From positions 1 to 64,000 of the forward strand of contig CAZQIV010000019.1 in the NCBI GenBank assembly GCA_964593705.1: a stretch of DNA of 64,000 nucleotides, given 5' to 3'. Below, one piece after another: positions 27,026 to 34,864 of this stretch (its first letter is position 1; each line of letters starts with the position of its first letter). The stretch comes from SABY01 sp964593705 (lineage in GTDB: Bacteria > Bacteroidota > Bacteroidia > Bacteroidales > 4484-276). A program made the position numbers and the translations under genes. The notes below the pieces were generated by a model. The model searched no databases, was not told where the DNA came from, and saw only the letters and a list, made by a program, of their open reading frames with translations.

Positions 27026-27247
27026 AACATCCTTGCCTTTCCCGGAATTTTCAAAGGAACACTCGAAAATAGAGCAAAACAAATAACACCACAAATGAAA
27101 CTGGCTGCAGCCTATGCCATTGCCGATTATGTTACAAACCCGACACGCGAAGTAATTATCCTCTCATCGCTTGACATGACCATTACCGGCAAGGTGGCCG
27201 AAGCGGTGAAAAATGCCTGTAACCTTACCCATCACGTTGCACACTAA
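27026..27247 (+). pseudogene. malic enzyme C-terminal fragment
   Basis: Residues 'NILAFPGIFKGTLENRAKQI' and 'TPQMKLAAAYAIADYV' match the C-terminal NAD-binding part of NADP-dependent malic enzyme ('VLGFPGIFRGALDVRA..I...MK.AAA.AIA'). The first ~340 residues are lacking. In the plus-strand frame the sequence before codon 44 is merely the antisense of the yidC fragment, so the apparent 116-codon ORF from 26897 is a chimera. Confidence 0.75.
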
Positions 27248-27271
27248 TTAGAGTCTGTCTTTTTAGTAATG

Positions 27272-27336
27272 TCTCCCGCTGATTTCGCTGATAAGCGCAG
27301 ATTTATTCTGCGCTTATCAGCGAAATCAGCGGGAGA
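27272..27336. repeat. perfect 30-bp hairpin
   Basis: Left arm 27272-27301 (starts TCTCCCGCTGATTTCGCTGA) and right arm 27307-27336 are exact reverse complements with loop TTTAT. It belongs in style to the dispersed non-coding hairpin repeats. It lies between the malic enzyme remnant and the aromatic operon promoter. Confidence 0.85.
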
Positions 27337-27454
27337 TTCTTTGGCCTCGGATCGAGATAGTTGACTTTATGGACATGCACTATTTAGTAATAAATATGGT
27401 AAATAAAAATATGCTAGTAAGTTTGACAAGTATTTTGGCAGGACTAATAAAAAA

Positions 27455-27483
27455 TTTGTAGTTTTCAAAAAAAACTATATTTG
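27455..27483 (+). promoter_or_regulatory. promoter of the aromatic amino acid operon
   Basis: TTTG at 27455-27458 and TATATTTG at 27476-27483 fit the Bacteroidota -33/-7 pair with 17 bases between. Transcription should begin near 27489, only a few bases before the leader peptide ATG at 27493. Confidence 0.7.
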
Positions 27484-27492
27484 CCACCGATT

Positions 27493-27552
27493 ATGATAAA
27501 ATTTGCTGCAACATATTATTGGTTTTACTTTTATTTCTTTAGCAGGAAATAG
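27493..27552 (+). CDS. aromatic-rich attenuator leader peptide
   Basis: A 19-codon frame: M-I-K-F-A-A-T followed by Y-Y-W-F-Y-F-Y-F-F, then S-R-K and TAG. Nine consecutive aromatic codons (27514-27540) of all three aromatic amino acids are exactly what a ribosome-stalling attenuator leader needs. The stop codon overlaps the first base of GCGGGG (27552-27557), which can pair with the left arm of the downstream terminator. The frame is placed between a good promoter and pheA. Too short for standard gene finders. The role is inferred from sequence architecture; it is analogous to pheL/trpL leaders of Proteobacteria. Confidence 0.85.
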   Translation: MIKFAATYYWFYFYFFSRK

Positions 27553-27626
27553 CGGGGACTGATATGTTTGCATAAAAAATAAAATGTTTAACACAAGGAA
27601 GCCCCGCATACTGCGAGGCTTTTTTT
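27552..27626 (+). terminator. transcription attenuator (antiterminator/terminator) of the pheA operon
   Basis: Terminator: GCCCCGCA (27601-27608) pairs with TGCGAGGC (27612-27619) with one C-A mismatch and loop TAC, followed by seven T (27620-27626) directly before the pheA ATG. Antiterminator: GCGGGG (27552-27557) is the exact complement of CCCCGC (27602-27607) and would disrupt the terminator. A ribosome finishing the leader peptide covers GCGGGG and lets the terminator form; one stalled on aromatic codons leaves it free. Confidence 0.8.
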
Positions 27627-28487
27627 ATGCCGAAAAATATGAAGATAGCCATACAGGGAACCATTGGGTCGTTTCATGAGATTGCCACCCGCAATTATTT
27701 TCATGAGGATGTGGAGCTGTTGCCCTGCGATACTTTTGAAGACCTTACCGAAAGCCTGGCACTGCACAAATCCAACTATGGATGCCTTGCCATCGAAAAC
27801 TCTTTGGTAGGAAGTATTCTGCGCAACTATAACTTACTCCGTAAAAATCCGGTAAAAATCATCGGAGAGGAGTACCTGCGGATAAGGCAAAACCTGCTGG
27901 CGCTGCCCGGGCAAACAATTAGCGATATTCACGAAGTACATTCTCATCCTATGGCCATCGAGCAATGCAAGGAATTTTTTAAGGCTTATCCCCACATTAG
28001 GCTCATCAATTCCATCGATACAGCCCTGAGTGCAAAAGAAATTGCCGATAATAAAATTGAACGATGGGGAGCCATTGGCAGTGTGCTTGCCGCCGAAATT
28101 TATGGTTTGGAAAATGTTGCCGCCGGTATCGAAACCAATAAGGAAAATTATACCCGTTTTTTAATCCTGTCGCACCAAAACAACGGCATAAAGCACCACG
28201 ACTTCTTCAATAAAGCTTCCATCTGTTTTGCCTTACCACACCAAACGGGAAGCCTGTCGAAGGTTTTGAGCATCATCGCATTTTACGAAATCAATCTAAG
28301 TAAAATCGAAAGTTCGCCCATTATGGGAGAATTGTGGAGCTATCATTTTTATGTAGATGTAATGTTCGACGATTACGAAAGATACAAGCAATGCCTGTCG
28401 GCAATAGAACCATTAACGGTTGACTTTGAGATTCTCGGAGAATACAAATTCGGAGCTTCCTCAATGGAAGGGCTTCATAAGTTATAG
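27627..28487 (+). CDS. pheA: prephenate dehydratase
   Basis: A 286-residue monofunctional prephenate dehydratase, which converts prephenate to phenylpyruvate in phenylalanine synthesis. The catalytic domain (about 5-185) shows 'IAIQGTIGSFHEIATRNYF', 'YGCLAIENSLVGSI', and the active-site region 'NYTRFLIL' (T-R-F motif). An ACT domain (about 200-280) with 'HQTGSLSKVLSIIAFYEINL' and 'IESSP' provides Phe feedback. The start is ATG 27627, right after the terminator T-tract, or ATG 27639 (MKIAIQ). It is the first structural gene of the aromatic operon and is, by inference, controlled by the upstream leader attenuator. Confidence 0.95.
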   Translation: MPKNMKIAIQGTIGSFHEIATRNYFHEDVELLPCDTFEDLTESLALHKSNYGCLAIENSLVGSILRNYNLLRKNPVKIIGEEYLRIRQNLLALPGQTISDIHEVHSHPMAIEQCKEFFKAYPHIRLINSIDTALSAKEIADNKIERWGAIGSVLAAEIYGLENVAAGIETNKENYTRFLILSHQNNGIKHHDFFNKASICFALPHQTGSLSKVLSIIAFYEINLSKIESSPIMGELWSYHFYVDVMFDDYERYKQCLSAIEPLTVDFEILGEYKFGASSMEGLHKL

Positions 28488-28489
28488 AA

Positions 28490-28740
28490 AGGAGTTGGCA
28501 GTCCACAGCTTGCCTCGCCGCAGGCGGGTGGGCAGTCCACAGTGCCGGGCTTCGCCCGTGCATCCTCGAAAAATTACGAAAATCGAAGATTTTCTATTTT
28601 TCGGGATTGGCAGTCTTCATTAAGGAGTAAACAGTAAGAAAATTAATAACAATAAATGACGCGAAGCCAATGACTTTTTAACCTAATAACGAATAACAAT
28701 TAACCAATAACAATTAACGAATAACCCAATAACCTCTACC
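28490..28740. repeat. repeat-filled gap inside the aromatic operon
   Basis: Three copies of GGCAGTC(CACAG), the short palindrome GGGCTTCGCCC, an imperfect hairpin at about 28567-28603 (CGAAAAAT...ATTTTTCG) and a degenerate AACAATTAACNAATAACC run (28683-28738) fill the space between pheA and the aminotransferase gene. No gene is seen. Confidence 0.5.
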
Positions 28741-28743
28741 CTC

Positions 28744-29901
28744 ATGATAATCGAAAAAGCCAACAGGCTCAACACCACCGAGGAATACTATTTTGCCACC
28801 AAGCTACGTGAAATTGCAAAGCGAAAGGCTACAGGCGAGGACATCATCAACCTGGGCATTGGCAGCCCCGATTTGATGCCACCTTATGCTGGTATTGATG
28901 AACTGATGAAGCAAAGCAAAAATGCCGAATCTCACGGCTATCAAAGCTACACGGGTATTCCACAACTCCGCCAGGCTTTCGCCGGATGGTATGAGGAGTA
29001 CTTTGGTGTAAGGCTAAACCCCGAATCAGAAATCCTGCCCCTGATGGGCTCAAAAGAGGGGATCATGCATATTTCGCTGGCATTTCTAAATCCCGGCGAT
29101 AAAGTGCTGGTTCCCGATCCGGGCTATCCTGCCTACAATGCTGTGGCCAATATTGTTGGTGCCGGGGTAATAAAATACAACCTTCGTGAAGAAAACAACT
29201 GGCTGCCGGATTTTGATGAACTTGAAACCCTGGCATCGGAGAAAGTTAAAATTTTGTGGTTAAACTATCCACACATGCCCACCGGAACAAAAGCTACTAA
29301 AGCAATGTTTGAAGAGCTTATCAGTTTTGCAAGGAAATATAAAATTCTGGTGGTGAATGACAATCCATACAGCTTTATTTTAAATGAAGAACCCATGAGC
29401 ATTCTATCGATTCCAGGGGCAAAGGAAGTAGTCATCGAACTTAACTCTTTAAGCAAATCCCACAATATGGCGGGGTGGCGCATTGGATGTGTTGCCGGAA
29501 ATGGCGATTATTTAAAATGTATCCTTGCCATAAAAAGCAATATGGATTCGGGGATGTTTAAACCCATGCAATTGGCGGCAGTAAAGGCTTTGGCCAAAGA
29601 TCGCAACTGGTACAGAGCCATCAATGATGAATATGCAGTGCGCCAGTTAATGGCGATGGAAATTTTTGATGGGCTGAAAGTGAAATATGTTAAGGCTCAA
29701 TCGGGGATGTTTGTATGGGGTAAAATACCGGATGAATTTAAAGATTCTTATGCCTTTTCCGATCACTATCTCAACAGCAAGGCTGTGTTTATTACACCCG
29801 GGGCTATTTTTGGGAAGAACGGAGAAAAGTATGTGAGGGTATCGCTTTGCAGCACGCAAGAGGTTTTTCGGGAAGTACTAAGGAGGCTGGGAAATGATTA
29901 G
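28744..29901 (+). CDS. PLP-dependent class I/II aminotransferase (aromatic pathway)
   Basis: A 385-residue fold-type I aminotransferase. Visible motifs: substrate-binding 'NLGIGSPD', 'GSKEGIMHI', 'PDPGYPAYN', 'LNYPHMPTGT' (normally N-P-P-T-G; here H-M-P-T-G), and the PLP lysine in 'LNSLSKSHNMAGWRIG'; the phosphate-binding Arg is in that motif. In this operon it most likely makes phenylalanine and tyrosine from phenylpyruvate and 4-hydroxyphenylpyruvate. The 'PHMP' variation in the conserved loop is typical of many Bacteroidota members of this group. It sits between pheA and tyrA in the order usual for the phylum. Confidence 0.9.
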   Translation: MIIEKANRLNTTEEYYFATKLREIAKRKATGEDIINLGIGSPDLMPPYAGIDELMKQSKNAESHGYQSYTGIPQLRQAFAGWYEEYFGVRLNPESEILPLMGSKEGIMHISLAFLNPGDKVLVPDPGYPAYNAVANIVGAGVIKYNLREENNWLPDFDELETLASEKVKILWLNYPHMPTGTKATKAMFEELISFARKYKILVVNDNPYSFILNEEPMSILSIPGAKEVVIELNSLSKSHNMAGWRIGCVAGNGDYLKCILAIKSNMDSGMFKPMQLAAVKALAKDRNWYRAINDEYAVRQLMAMEIFDGLKVKYVKAQSGMFVWGKIPDEFKDSYAFSDHYLNSKAVFITPGAIFGKNGEKYVRVSLCSTQEVFREVLRRLGND

Positions 29902-29975
29902 TTCCGGTAAATAGAGTAAAATTAAAAAAATATAAGATTTAAGCTTATGGATTTTAGATATAAGATTTAAGATGT

Positions 29976-30415
29976 TTGGTGATAAATAACAGTGATGAAA
30001 ATTTGTCAATAGATTTCTCAGTTCCCGAAGGGTCGGGACACGCTGCTTCGCTTCTTCGAAATGATCTGGCTGGAGTTTTAATCCAGGGGAGTTGAGAGTT
30101 CACCCAAAGTTTTTGGGCATAATGAGGAGATGACATTATGGAATAGATTTCTTGCCGCATGTGCGGCATCGAAATGACCCCGTCCACGGGTTGATTTGGG
30201 AGGAGGGGAATCGGGCGCGAAGCGCCCGATTCCCCTCCTCCCACCACCATACCGGGAGTTTTGTCACCTCGATGGAGCTTGCAGCCTGCCCCGACCATTC
30301 GGGGACTGAGAGGTCTATTCGATGATAAAGATTGTTTTCTTAAAGAACTTGTCATTGGTATCGAAGGGAGAAATCTGTTTACAATAATCGTAGTTATTTA
30401 AATCAATAAAAATGG
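29976..30415. repeat. dispersed composite repeat, copy B, with 21-bp perfect hairpin
   Basis: Flanks agree with copy A at 5110-5512 in the same orientation (left GTCAATAGATT, right GAGAAATCTGTTTACAAT), but the internal module is inverted: 'AGATTTCT...CATCGAAATGAC' first and 'GTCACCTCGATGGAG ... CTGAGAGGTCT' last. The core hairpin has arms 30198-30218 and 30222-30242, loop GAA, apex GGGCGC/GCGCCC as in copy A but a different lower stem (GGGAGGAGGGGAATC). It lies inside the aromatic operon between the aminotransferase and tyrA. Confidence 0.8.
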
Positions 30416-30493
30416 CAAAAAAAATATTGACTTTATGAACAGAAACTTATTAATTATCTAAATTGTAATTGATTTTAATACAAAACAGAAAAT

Positions 30494-31333
30494 ATGAACA
30501 TCGCAATTATTGGACTTGGATTAATGGGAGGTTCGGCAGCCATCGACCTGAAAAAACGGGGCTTTGCAGGTAAAATAACAGGTGTGGATAACAATAAGCT
30601 CCATGCTGAAACAGCTTTGCATGTTGGTATTGTTGACGAAATTGCTTCCCTTGAAGAAGCCATCAATAAAAGTGACCTGGTTCTGGTGGCAGTACCGGTG
30701 GACGGTGCCGTGAAACTGATTCCCAAAATTCTCGATCAGGTGAAGAGCCAAATGGTCACCGATATGTGTTCGACCAAAGAAATGATCTGTCGGCTTGTGA
30801 AATATCACCCTAAACGCAAAAATTATGTGGCCGCGCACCCCATGGCCGGAACTGAGTTTTCGGGACCCTGGGCGGCAATGTCGGGTTTGTTTGATGGAAA
30901 AGCAGTAATCTTTTGTGATGCCGAAGAATCCGATATCAGGGCTTTGGCGGCTATTCGCAGAATGTATGAAGCGCTGAATATGCGTGTAACATTCATGAAT
31001 TCCATTAGCCACGACCGTCACGCAGCCTATGTGTCGCATCTCTCACATATCAGTTCCTTTGCCCTTGCACTTACTGTGCTCGATCAGGAGCGAACCCAGA
31101 AACATATTTTCGATTTGGCCAGTGGAGGTTTTGATTCAACCGTGCGGCTTGCAAAAAGTTCAGCAGAAATGTGGTCGCCAATATTTGAGCAAAATGCCGA
31201 AAACGTTGTTGAAGTGTTAGAAATTTACATCAACAAGTTGGAAAACTTTAAAGATGCCATCAAGGATGGAAACAGGGAGAAGATTGACGAATTAATTAAA
31301 AAATCAAATAACATTAAAAAAATCTTGAAATAA
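30494..31333 (+). CDS. tyrA: prephenate dehydrogenase
   Basis: A 279-residue TyrA that oxidises and decarboxylates prephenate to 4-hydroxyphenylpyruvate. The NAD(P)-binding Rossmann motif 'IIGLGLMGGSAAIDLKKRG' opens the protein; 'AAHPMAGTEFSGP' and 'SHDRHAAYVSHLSHISSFAL' carry the conserved prephenate-binding His residues. Length fits monofunctional TyrA without an ACT domain. The stop TAA shares its last A with the ATG of the DAHP synthase gene, so translation is probably coupled. A 590-base gap with the repeat copy B precedes it, which may weaken read-through from pheA. Confidence 0.95.
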   Translation: MNIAIIGLGLMGGSAAIDLKKRGFAGKITGVDNNKLHAETALHVGIVDEIASLEEAINKSDLVLVAVPVDGAVKLIPKILDQVKSQMVTDMCSTKEMICRLVKYHPKRKNYVAAHPMAGTEFSGPWAAMSGLFDGKAVIFCDAEESDIRALAAIRRMYEALNMRVTFMNSISHDRHAAYVSHLSHISSFALALTVLDQERTQKHIFDLASGGFDSTVRLAKSSAEMWSPIFEQNAENVVEVLEIYINKLENFKDAIKDGNREKIDELIKKSNNIKKILK

Positions 31334-32418
31334 TGATAAAGACAATAAAAATACTCGAACAGTGGGGTTTGGGAAACGGTGTGAGGCCATTGATTATCTC
31401 GGGGCCATGCAGCGCGGAAACATCCCAACAAATGATGACAACTGCCAATGATGTTAAGGATTTGGGTATTGCGATTTTTCGTGCCGGAATATGGAAACCC
31501 CGCACAAGGCCGGGGTCTTTCGAAGGTGTAGGATCTAAAGGTTTACGCTGGATGCAGCACGTTAAAAGCGAAACAGGCATGAAGGTTTCAACAGAAGTAG
31601 CCAATGTTAGGCATGTGGAGGCTGCCCTGAAAGCAGGTATCGATATTTTGTGGATTGGTGCCCGCACCTCGGCAAACCCATTTGCAATGCAGGAAATTGC
31701 TGAAGCTCTGCGTGGTGTGGACATACCCATTTTTGTAAAAAACCCCATAAACCCTGATGCAGAACTTTGGACGGGTGCCATAGAGCGGCTTCAGAAAGTT
31801 GGCGCGGTAAGGGTTGGCGCTATCCACCGCGGGTTTTCAGCTTATGAACACAGCATCTATCGCAACCCGCCCATGTGGCAGGTTCCCATCGAACTTAAAC
31901 GAAGAATGCCTGATTTGCCCCTGCTCTGCGACCCCAGTCATATTGCCGGAAACCGTAAGCTTTTGCAAAGCATTTCACAAAAGTCCATGGACTTGAACTA
32001 CGATGGCCTGATGATAGAATCGCACTGCAAGCCCGAAGAGGCCTGGAGCGACAAACAACAACAGCTTACCCCCGCCGACCTTAAAATACTACTTGATAAC
32101 CTTGTCATCAGGCAGGTTGCCCCCGAAGGAGCACCCGGAGAAACACTGGAAGAATTGCGCAGCCAGATCAGCTTTCTGGATGATGAAATGCTCGACATCA
32201 TGCAAAAACGTATGGAAGTAGCCAAAACCATTGGCCGTTTCAAAAAGGAAAACAACATGACCATCCTCCAACCCAAAAGGTGGGAAGATATTATTTTGAG
32301 TAACCTCAAAAAAGGAGAAGAGCGCGACTTGAGCCACAGGTTTATCGACAAACTCCTAAGGGCCATCCACGAAGAATCCATCAGCAAACAAACGGATATT
32401 ATGAATGCCGGAGATTAG
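31333..32418 (+). CDS. aroF: bifunctional DAHP synthase / chorismate mutase type II
   Basis: A 361-residue fusion. Residues about 10-265 form a type I-beta (KDPG/DAHP-like) 3-deoxy-7-phosphoheptulonate synthase: 'PLIISGPCSAET', 'IFRAGIWKPRTRPGSFEG', 'ILWIGARTSANPFAMQEIA', 'FVKNPIN', 'LPLLCDPSHIAGNR', 'GLMIESHC'. Residues about 275-350 form an AroQ-type chorismate mutase: 'LEELRSQISFLDDEMLDIMQ', 'KRMEVAKTIGRFKKENN'. It commits carbon to the shikimate pathway and also supplies prephenate to the other products of the operon. The C-terminal position of the mutase is typical of Bacteroidota. It overlaps tyrA by one base. Confidence 0.95.
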   Translation: MIKTIKILEQWGLGNGVRPLIISGPCSAETSQQMMTTANDVKDLGIAIFRAGIWKPRTRPGSFEGVGSKGLRWMQHVKSETGMKVSTEVANVRHVEAALKAGIDILWIGARTSANPFAMQEIAEALRGVDIPIFVKNPINPDAELWTGAIERLQKVGAVRVGAIHRGFSAYEHSIYRNPPMWQVPIELKRRMPDLPLLCDPSHIAGNRKLLQSISQKSMDLNYDGLMIESHCKPEEAWSDKQQQLTPADLKILLDNLVIRQVAPEGAPGETLEELRSQISFLDDEMLDIMQKRMEVAKTIGRFKKENNMTILQPKRWEDIILSNLKKGEERDLSHRFIDKLLRAIHEESISKQTDIMNAGD

Positions 32419-32463
32419 GTGCCCAGGCAGTTGATAATAAGAATAGGGGATCAATTGTAAGAA

Positions 32464-32830
32464 ATGAGAATGGCGATTTGGTTTTTCGGTTTTGGCAGTT
32501 GCCAAAAAGCAGGCCAGCTGTCATTGGAGCAAAAAGATACGATTGAGGCATTAAAAAAGAATACACTCCAAAATGATCAGAGCCAGATGGCCGCATACTA
32601 TGCCGATATTGGGAACGGTGCTGGTCGACCACCATCAATATGACTCAGCATTTTACCTTTACGATGAATCCATCCGTATTTCGCGGCAAAGTAATTATGC
32701 TTTTGGCGAAATCGTGGCAACATTCAACCTGGCGAAGGCCAAATCCCGATCCGGAAATTATTCCGAAAGCCAGCGACTGCTTGGTGAAGTATATCAATTT
32801 TGTGCTACCAACAATATCACCGAAGGAATG
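32464..32830 (+). pseudogene. TPR protein fragment, frameshifted
   Basis: A short N-terminal part (ATG 32464; 'GSCQKAGQLSLEQKDTIEAL') reads into 'SQMAAYYADIGN' and then loses frame near 32625; another frame goes on with TPR-like 'HQYDSAFYLYDESIRISRQS' and 'NLAKAKSRSGNYSESQRLLG'. The pattern is that of the periplasmic TPR array of Bacteroidota sensors or AraC-type regulators. It ends abruptly around 32830 where an unrelated T9SS tail begins. Confidence 0.6.
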
Positions 32831-33633
32831 TTGAGAAGCCTACTACCATCGATCAGGATTTTATTGCGCCCGGGCAGGCTTTTATGGTGAAAGTAGCTTC
32901 AAGTGATAATTTGCTTTTCAACACCAACATGCAGGCGCACAACACGGCAGCAGCTTACAAAAATAAAGAAGCATGCCCATCGGTCGAACTCACCATCACC
33001 GGCAACGGAAACTCCAATTCTACGACCTTATGTTTTAATGCAGAAATGACAGATGGCCTCGATCCTTCCTACGATGCTGCCAAGTTTAAAGGAAATCCAA
33101 ACCTTGCCTTATACACAAAACTTGTGGACGACAACGGGAAAGATTTCGCCATCCAGGCTTTACCTGATAATGATATCGAAAGCTTTGTAATTCCCGTGGG
33201 GATCGATGTGGCCGAAACAGGGGTGTTTGAATTTTCCATTTACCAGGAACTCCTGGAAAATTACAACATTGTACTCGAAGACCGGCAGCAAAACACTTTT
33301 ACCAATCTGCGCTGGGACAGCTATTTTGCCACCATCAGCGAAAGCGGAACAGGAAGGTTTTATCTGCATTTTAAAGATGCTACCGCCATTAGGGAAATCA
33401 TACCTGAAACAAAAATTTCATTCAGTTTCCTGGAAGGGAAAATTGTAATCTATAATCCCGACAAGGAACAAGGAACAATAAGTCTGGTAAATATTTCGGG
33501 ACAGGTGTTGGAAAGAATAAAAATAAGTGGTAGCGAAGAACAAGAATTTTCGATAAACCAAGCTGCCGGGATTTACCTCATATCCATTCAAACGGAAAAG
33601 GCAATCATTTGTAGGAAGGTCTTTTTAAGATGA
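32830..33633 (+). pseudogene. C-terminal fragment of a T9SS-exported protein
   Basis: About 265 residues remain of a larger surface protein. The segment starts 'TTIDQDFIAPGQAFMVKVAS', a phrase common to the last third of long T9SS proteins, and goes on with a beta-rich region and a T9SS sorting domain ('IVIYNPDKEQGTISLVNISG' ... 'AAGIYLISIQTEKAIICRKV'). No signal peptide, so it could not be exported. It is spliced to the TPR remnant at about 32830, suggesting deletion of the DNA between two genes. Confidence 0.7.
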
Positions 33634-33649
33634 CAATTCACATAAAATA

Positions 33650-33765
33650 AGAACACGGATTGGACGGATTAGACGGATGCTCACAGATTTTACTTATCCG
33701 TGAAAATCCGTATGATCCGTCTCATTCGTGTTATCCGTGTTATCCGTGTTATCCGTGTTCATAAA
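33650..33765. repeat. palindromic repeat with TTATCCGTG tandem units
   Basis: The left side AACACGGATTGGACGGATTA is mirrored by a right side with three tandem TTATCCGTG units ending in TTC. It belongs to a widespread type of 'ATCCGTG/CACGGAT' intergenic repeat. No gene. Confidence 0.6.
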
Positions 33766-33873
33766 AAAATCATAAAGTAAAGATTCTCACCTCACTTTAA
33801 ACCACGCTGCATCATTTTGTGTTTACATTTATATTTGTTCTCGATTAGAGCAGGATAATAATACATATACGAA

Positions 33874-34737
33874 ATGGTAAATATAAATCAACTAAAGTTT
33901 ACAAAACTCGACAAACAAGGTTTGAATATCCTGGTTGACTGGGCGAAATCAGAAGGATGGAATCCGGGGCCTTATGATGCTGATGTTTTTTGGGAAACAG
34001 ATCCCTATGGATTTTATGGATGTTACTACAACGACAAACTGATTGCAGGAGGATCGGTGGTTTCATACAATGGAAATTTCGGTTTCATGGGTTTTTTTAT
34101 TGTGGAACCTGGATTGCGCTCGCAAGGCATTGGCCGAAAATTATGGGCAGAGCGCAGGAATTTGCTCCTATCGAGACTTAATCCCGGCGTACCCATCGGT
34201 ATGGATGGCGTGGTGGCAATGCAATCCTTTTACAATAATGGAGGATTTAAAATTGCTTTCAGGGATGAGCGCTTTGCCAGGAAAGGCGAGAAATTTGACC
34301 CTGATCTGAATATTTCATTCATTGAAGGTCAGGACATTTCATCTATTCTGGAATATGACAAACAATGTTTCGGCTATCCTCGCCCGCAATTTATGAAGCC
34401 GTGGCTTAAGATGCCGTTAAGCAAGGCGTTTAAATATACTATGAATGATAAAATTGCAGGATTTTGTGTTTTGAGGAAAGCTACAAGCGGATATAAAATC
34501 GGGCCACTTTTTGCTGATGATGCTTTGGTAGCAGAAGCGCTTTACCAGGCTTGTCTTAATGCTGTCCCGGGCGAAGACGTTTTTCTTGATATCCCTGTTA
34601 TTAATAAAGCTGCCCAAGCCCTAGTGAAAAAATATGAAGCATCCTATGTTTTCGAATGTGCAAGAATGTATTACGGTATGCCAACAAAACTTCCGTTAGA
34701 TAAAATTTTTGGGATTAGCACTTTTGAATTGGGCTAG
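33874..34737 (+). CDS. GNAT family N-acetyltransferase (two-domain, YitH-like)
   Basis: A 287-residue protein. Residues 1-130 form a GNAT domain: acceptor strand 'KLIAGGSVVSYNGNFGFMGFFIVEPGLRSQGIGRKLW' contains the acetyl-CoA binding motif (R-x-x-G-I-G). Residues about 140-280 match the C-terminal domain (Acetyltransf_18-like) that is found after such GNAT units ('ILEYDKQCFGYPRPQFMKPW'). The substrate is not known; homologues are annotated as YitH or as spermidine/amino-acid acetyltransferases without proof. The gene stands alone. Confidence 0.88.
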   Translation: MVNINQLKFTKLDKQGLNILVDWAKSEGWNPGPYDADVFWETDPYGFYGCYYNDKLIAGGSVVSYNGNFGFMGFFIVEPGLRSQGIGRKLWAERRNLLLSRLNPGVPIGMDGVVAMQSFYNNGGFKIAFRDERFARKGEKFDPDLNISFIEGQDISSILEYDKQCFGYPRPQFMKPWLKMPLSKAFKYTMNDKIAGFCVLRKATSGYKIGPLFADDALVAEALYQACLNAVPGEDVFLDIPVINKAAQALVKKYEASYVFECARMYYGMPTKLPLDKIFGISTFELG

Positions 34738-34864
34738 CTTTTTTTTTGGTATTGCTTATAAATTCCACATTCTACTGGTATTACCTTTTCCAAAAACATT
34801 AAAGGTAAATTTGTTTAACTGATTGATTTTAACGATTTTTGTGAGCAACAAAAACAATAGGCAG

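Noticed and set aside
26897..27247. Single 116-codon gene on the plus strand
   Set aside because: The first 43 codons are antisense of a yidC fragment; only the rest is malic enzyme-like.
30521..31039. 172-codon minus-strand frame
   Set aside because: Antisense to tyrA; His/Cys-rich composition is typical of shadow frames.
33715..33765. TTATCCGTG tandem units as a CRISPR-like array
   Set aside because: Units are 9 bases, contiguous and without spacers.
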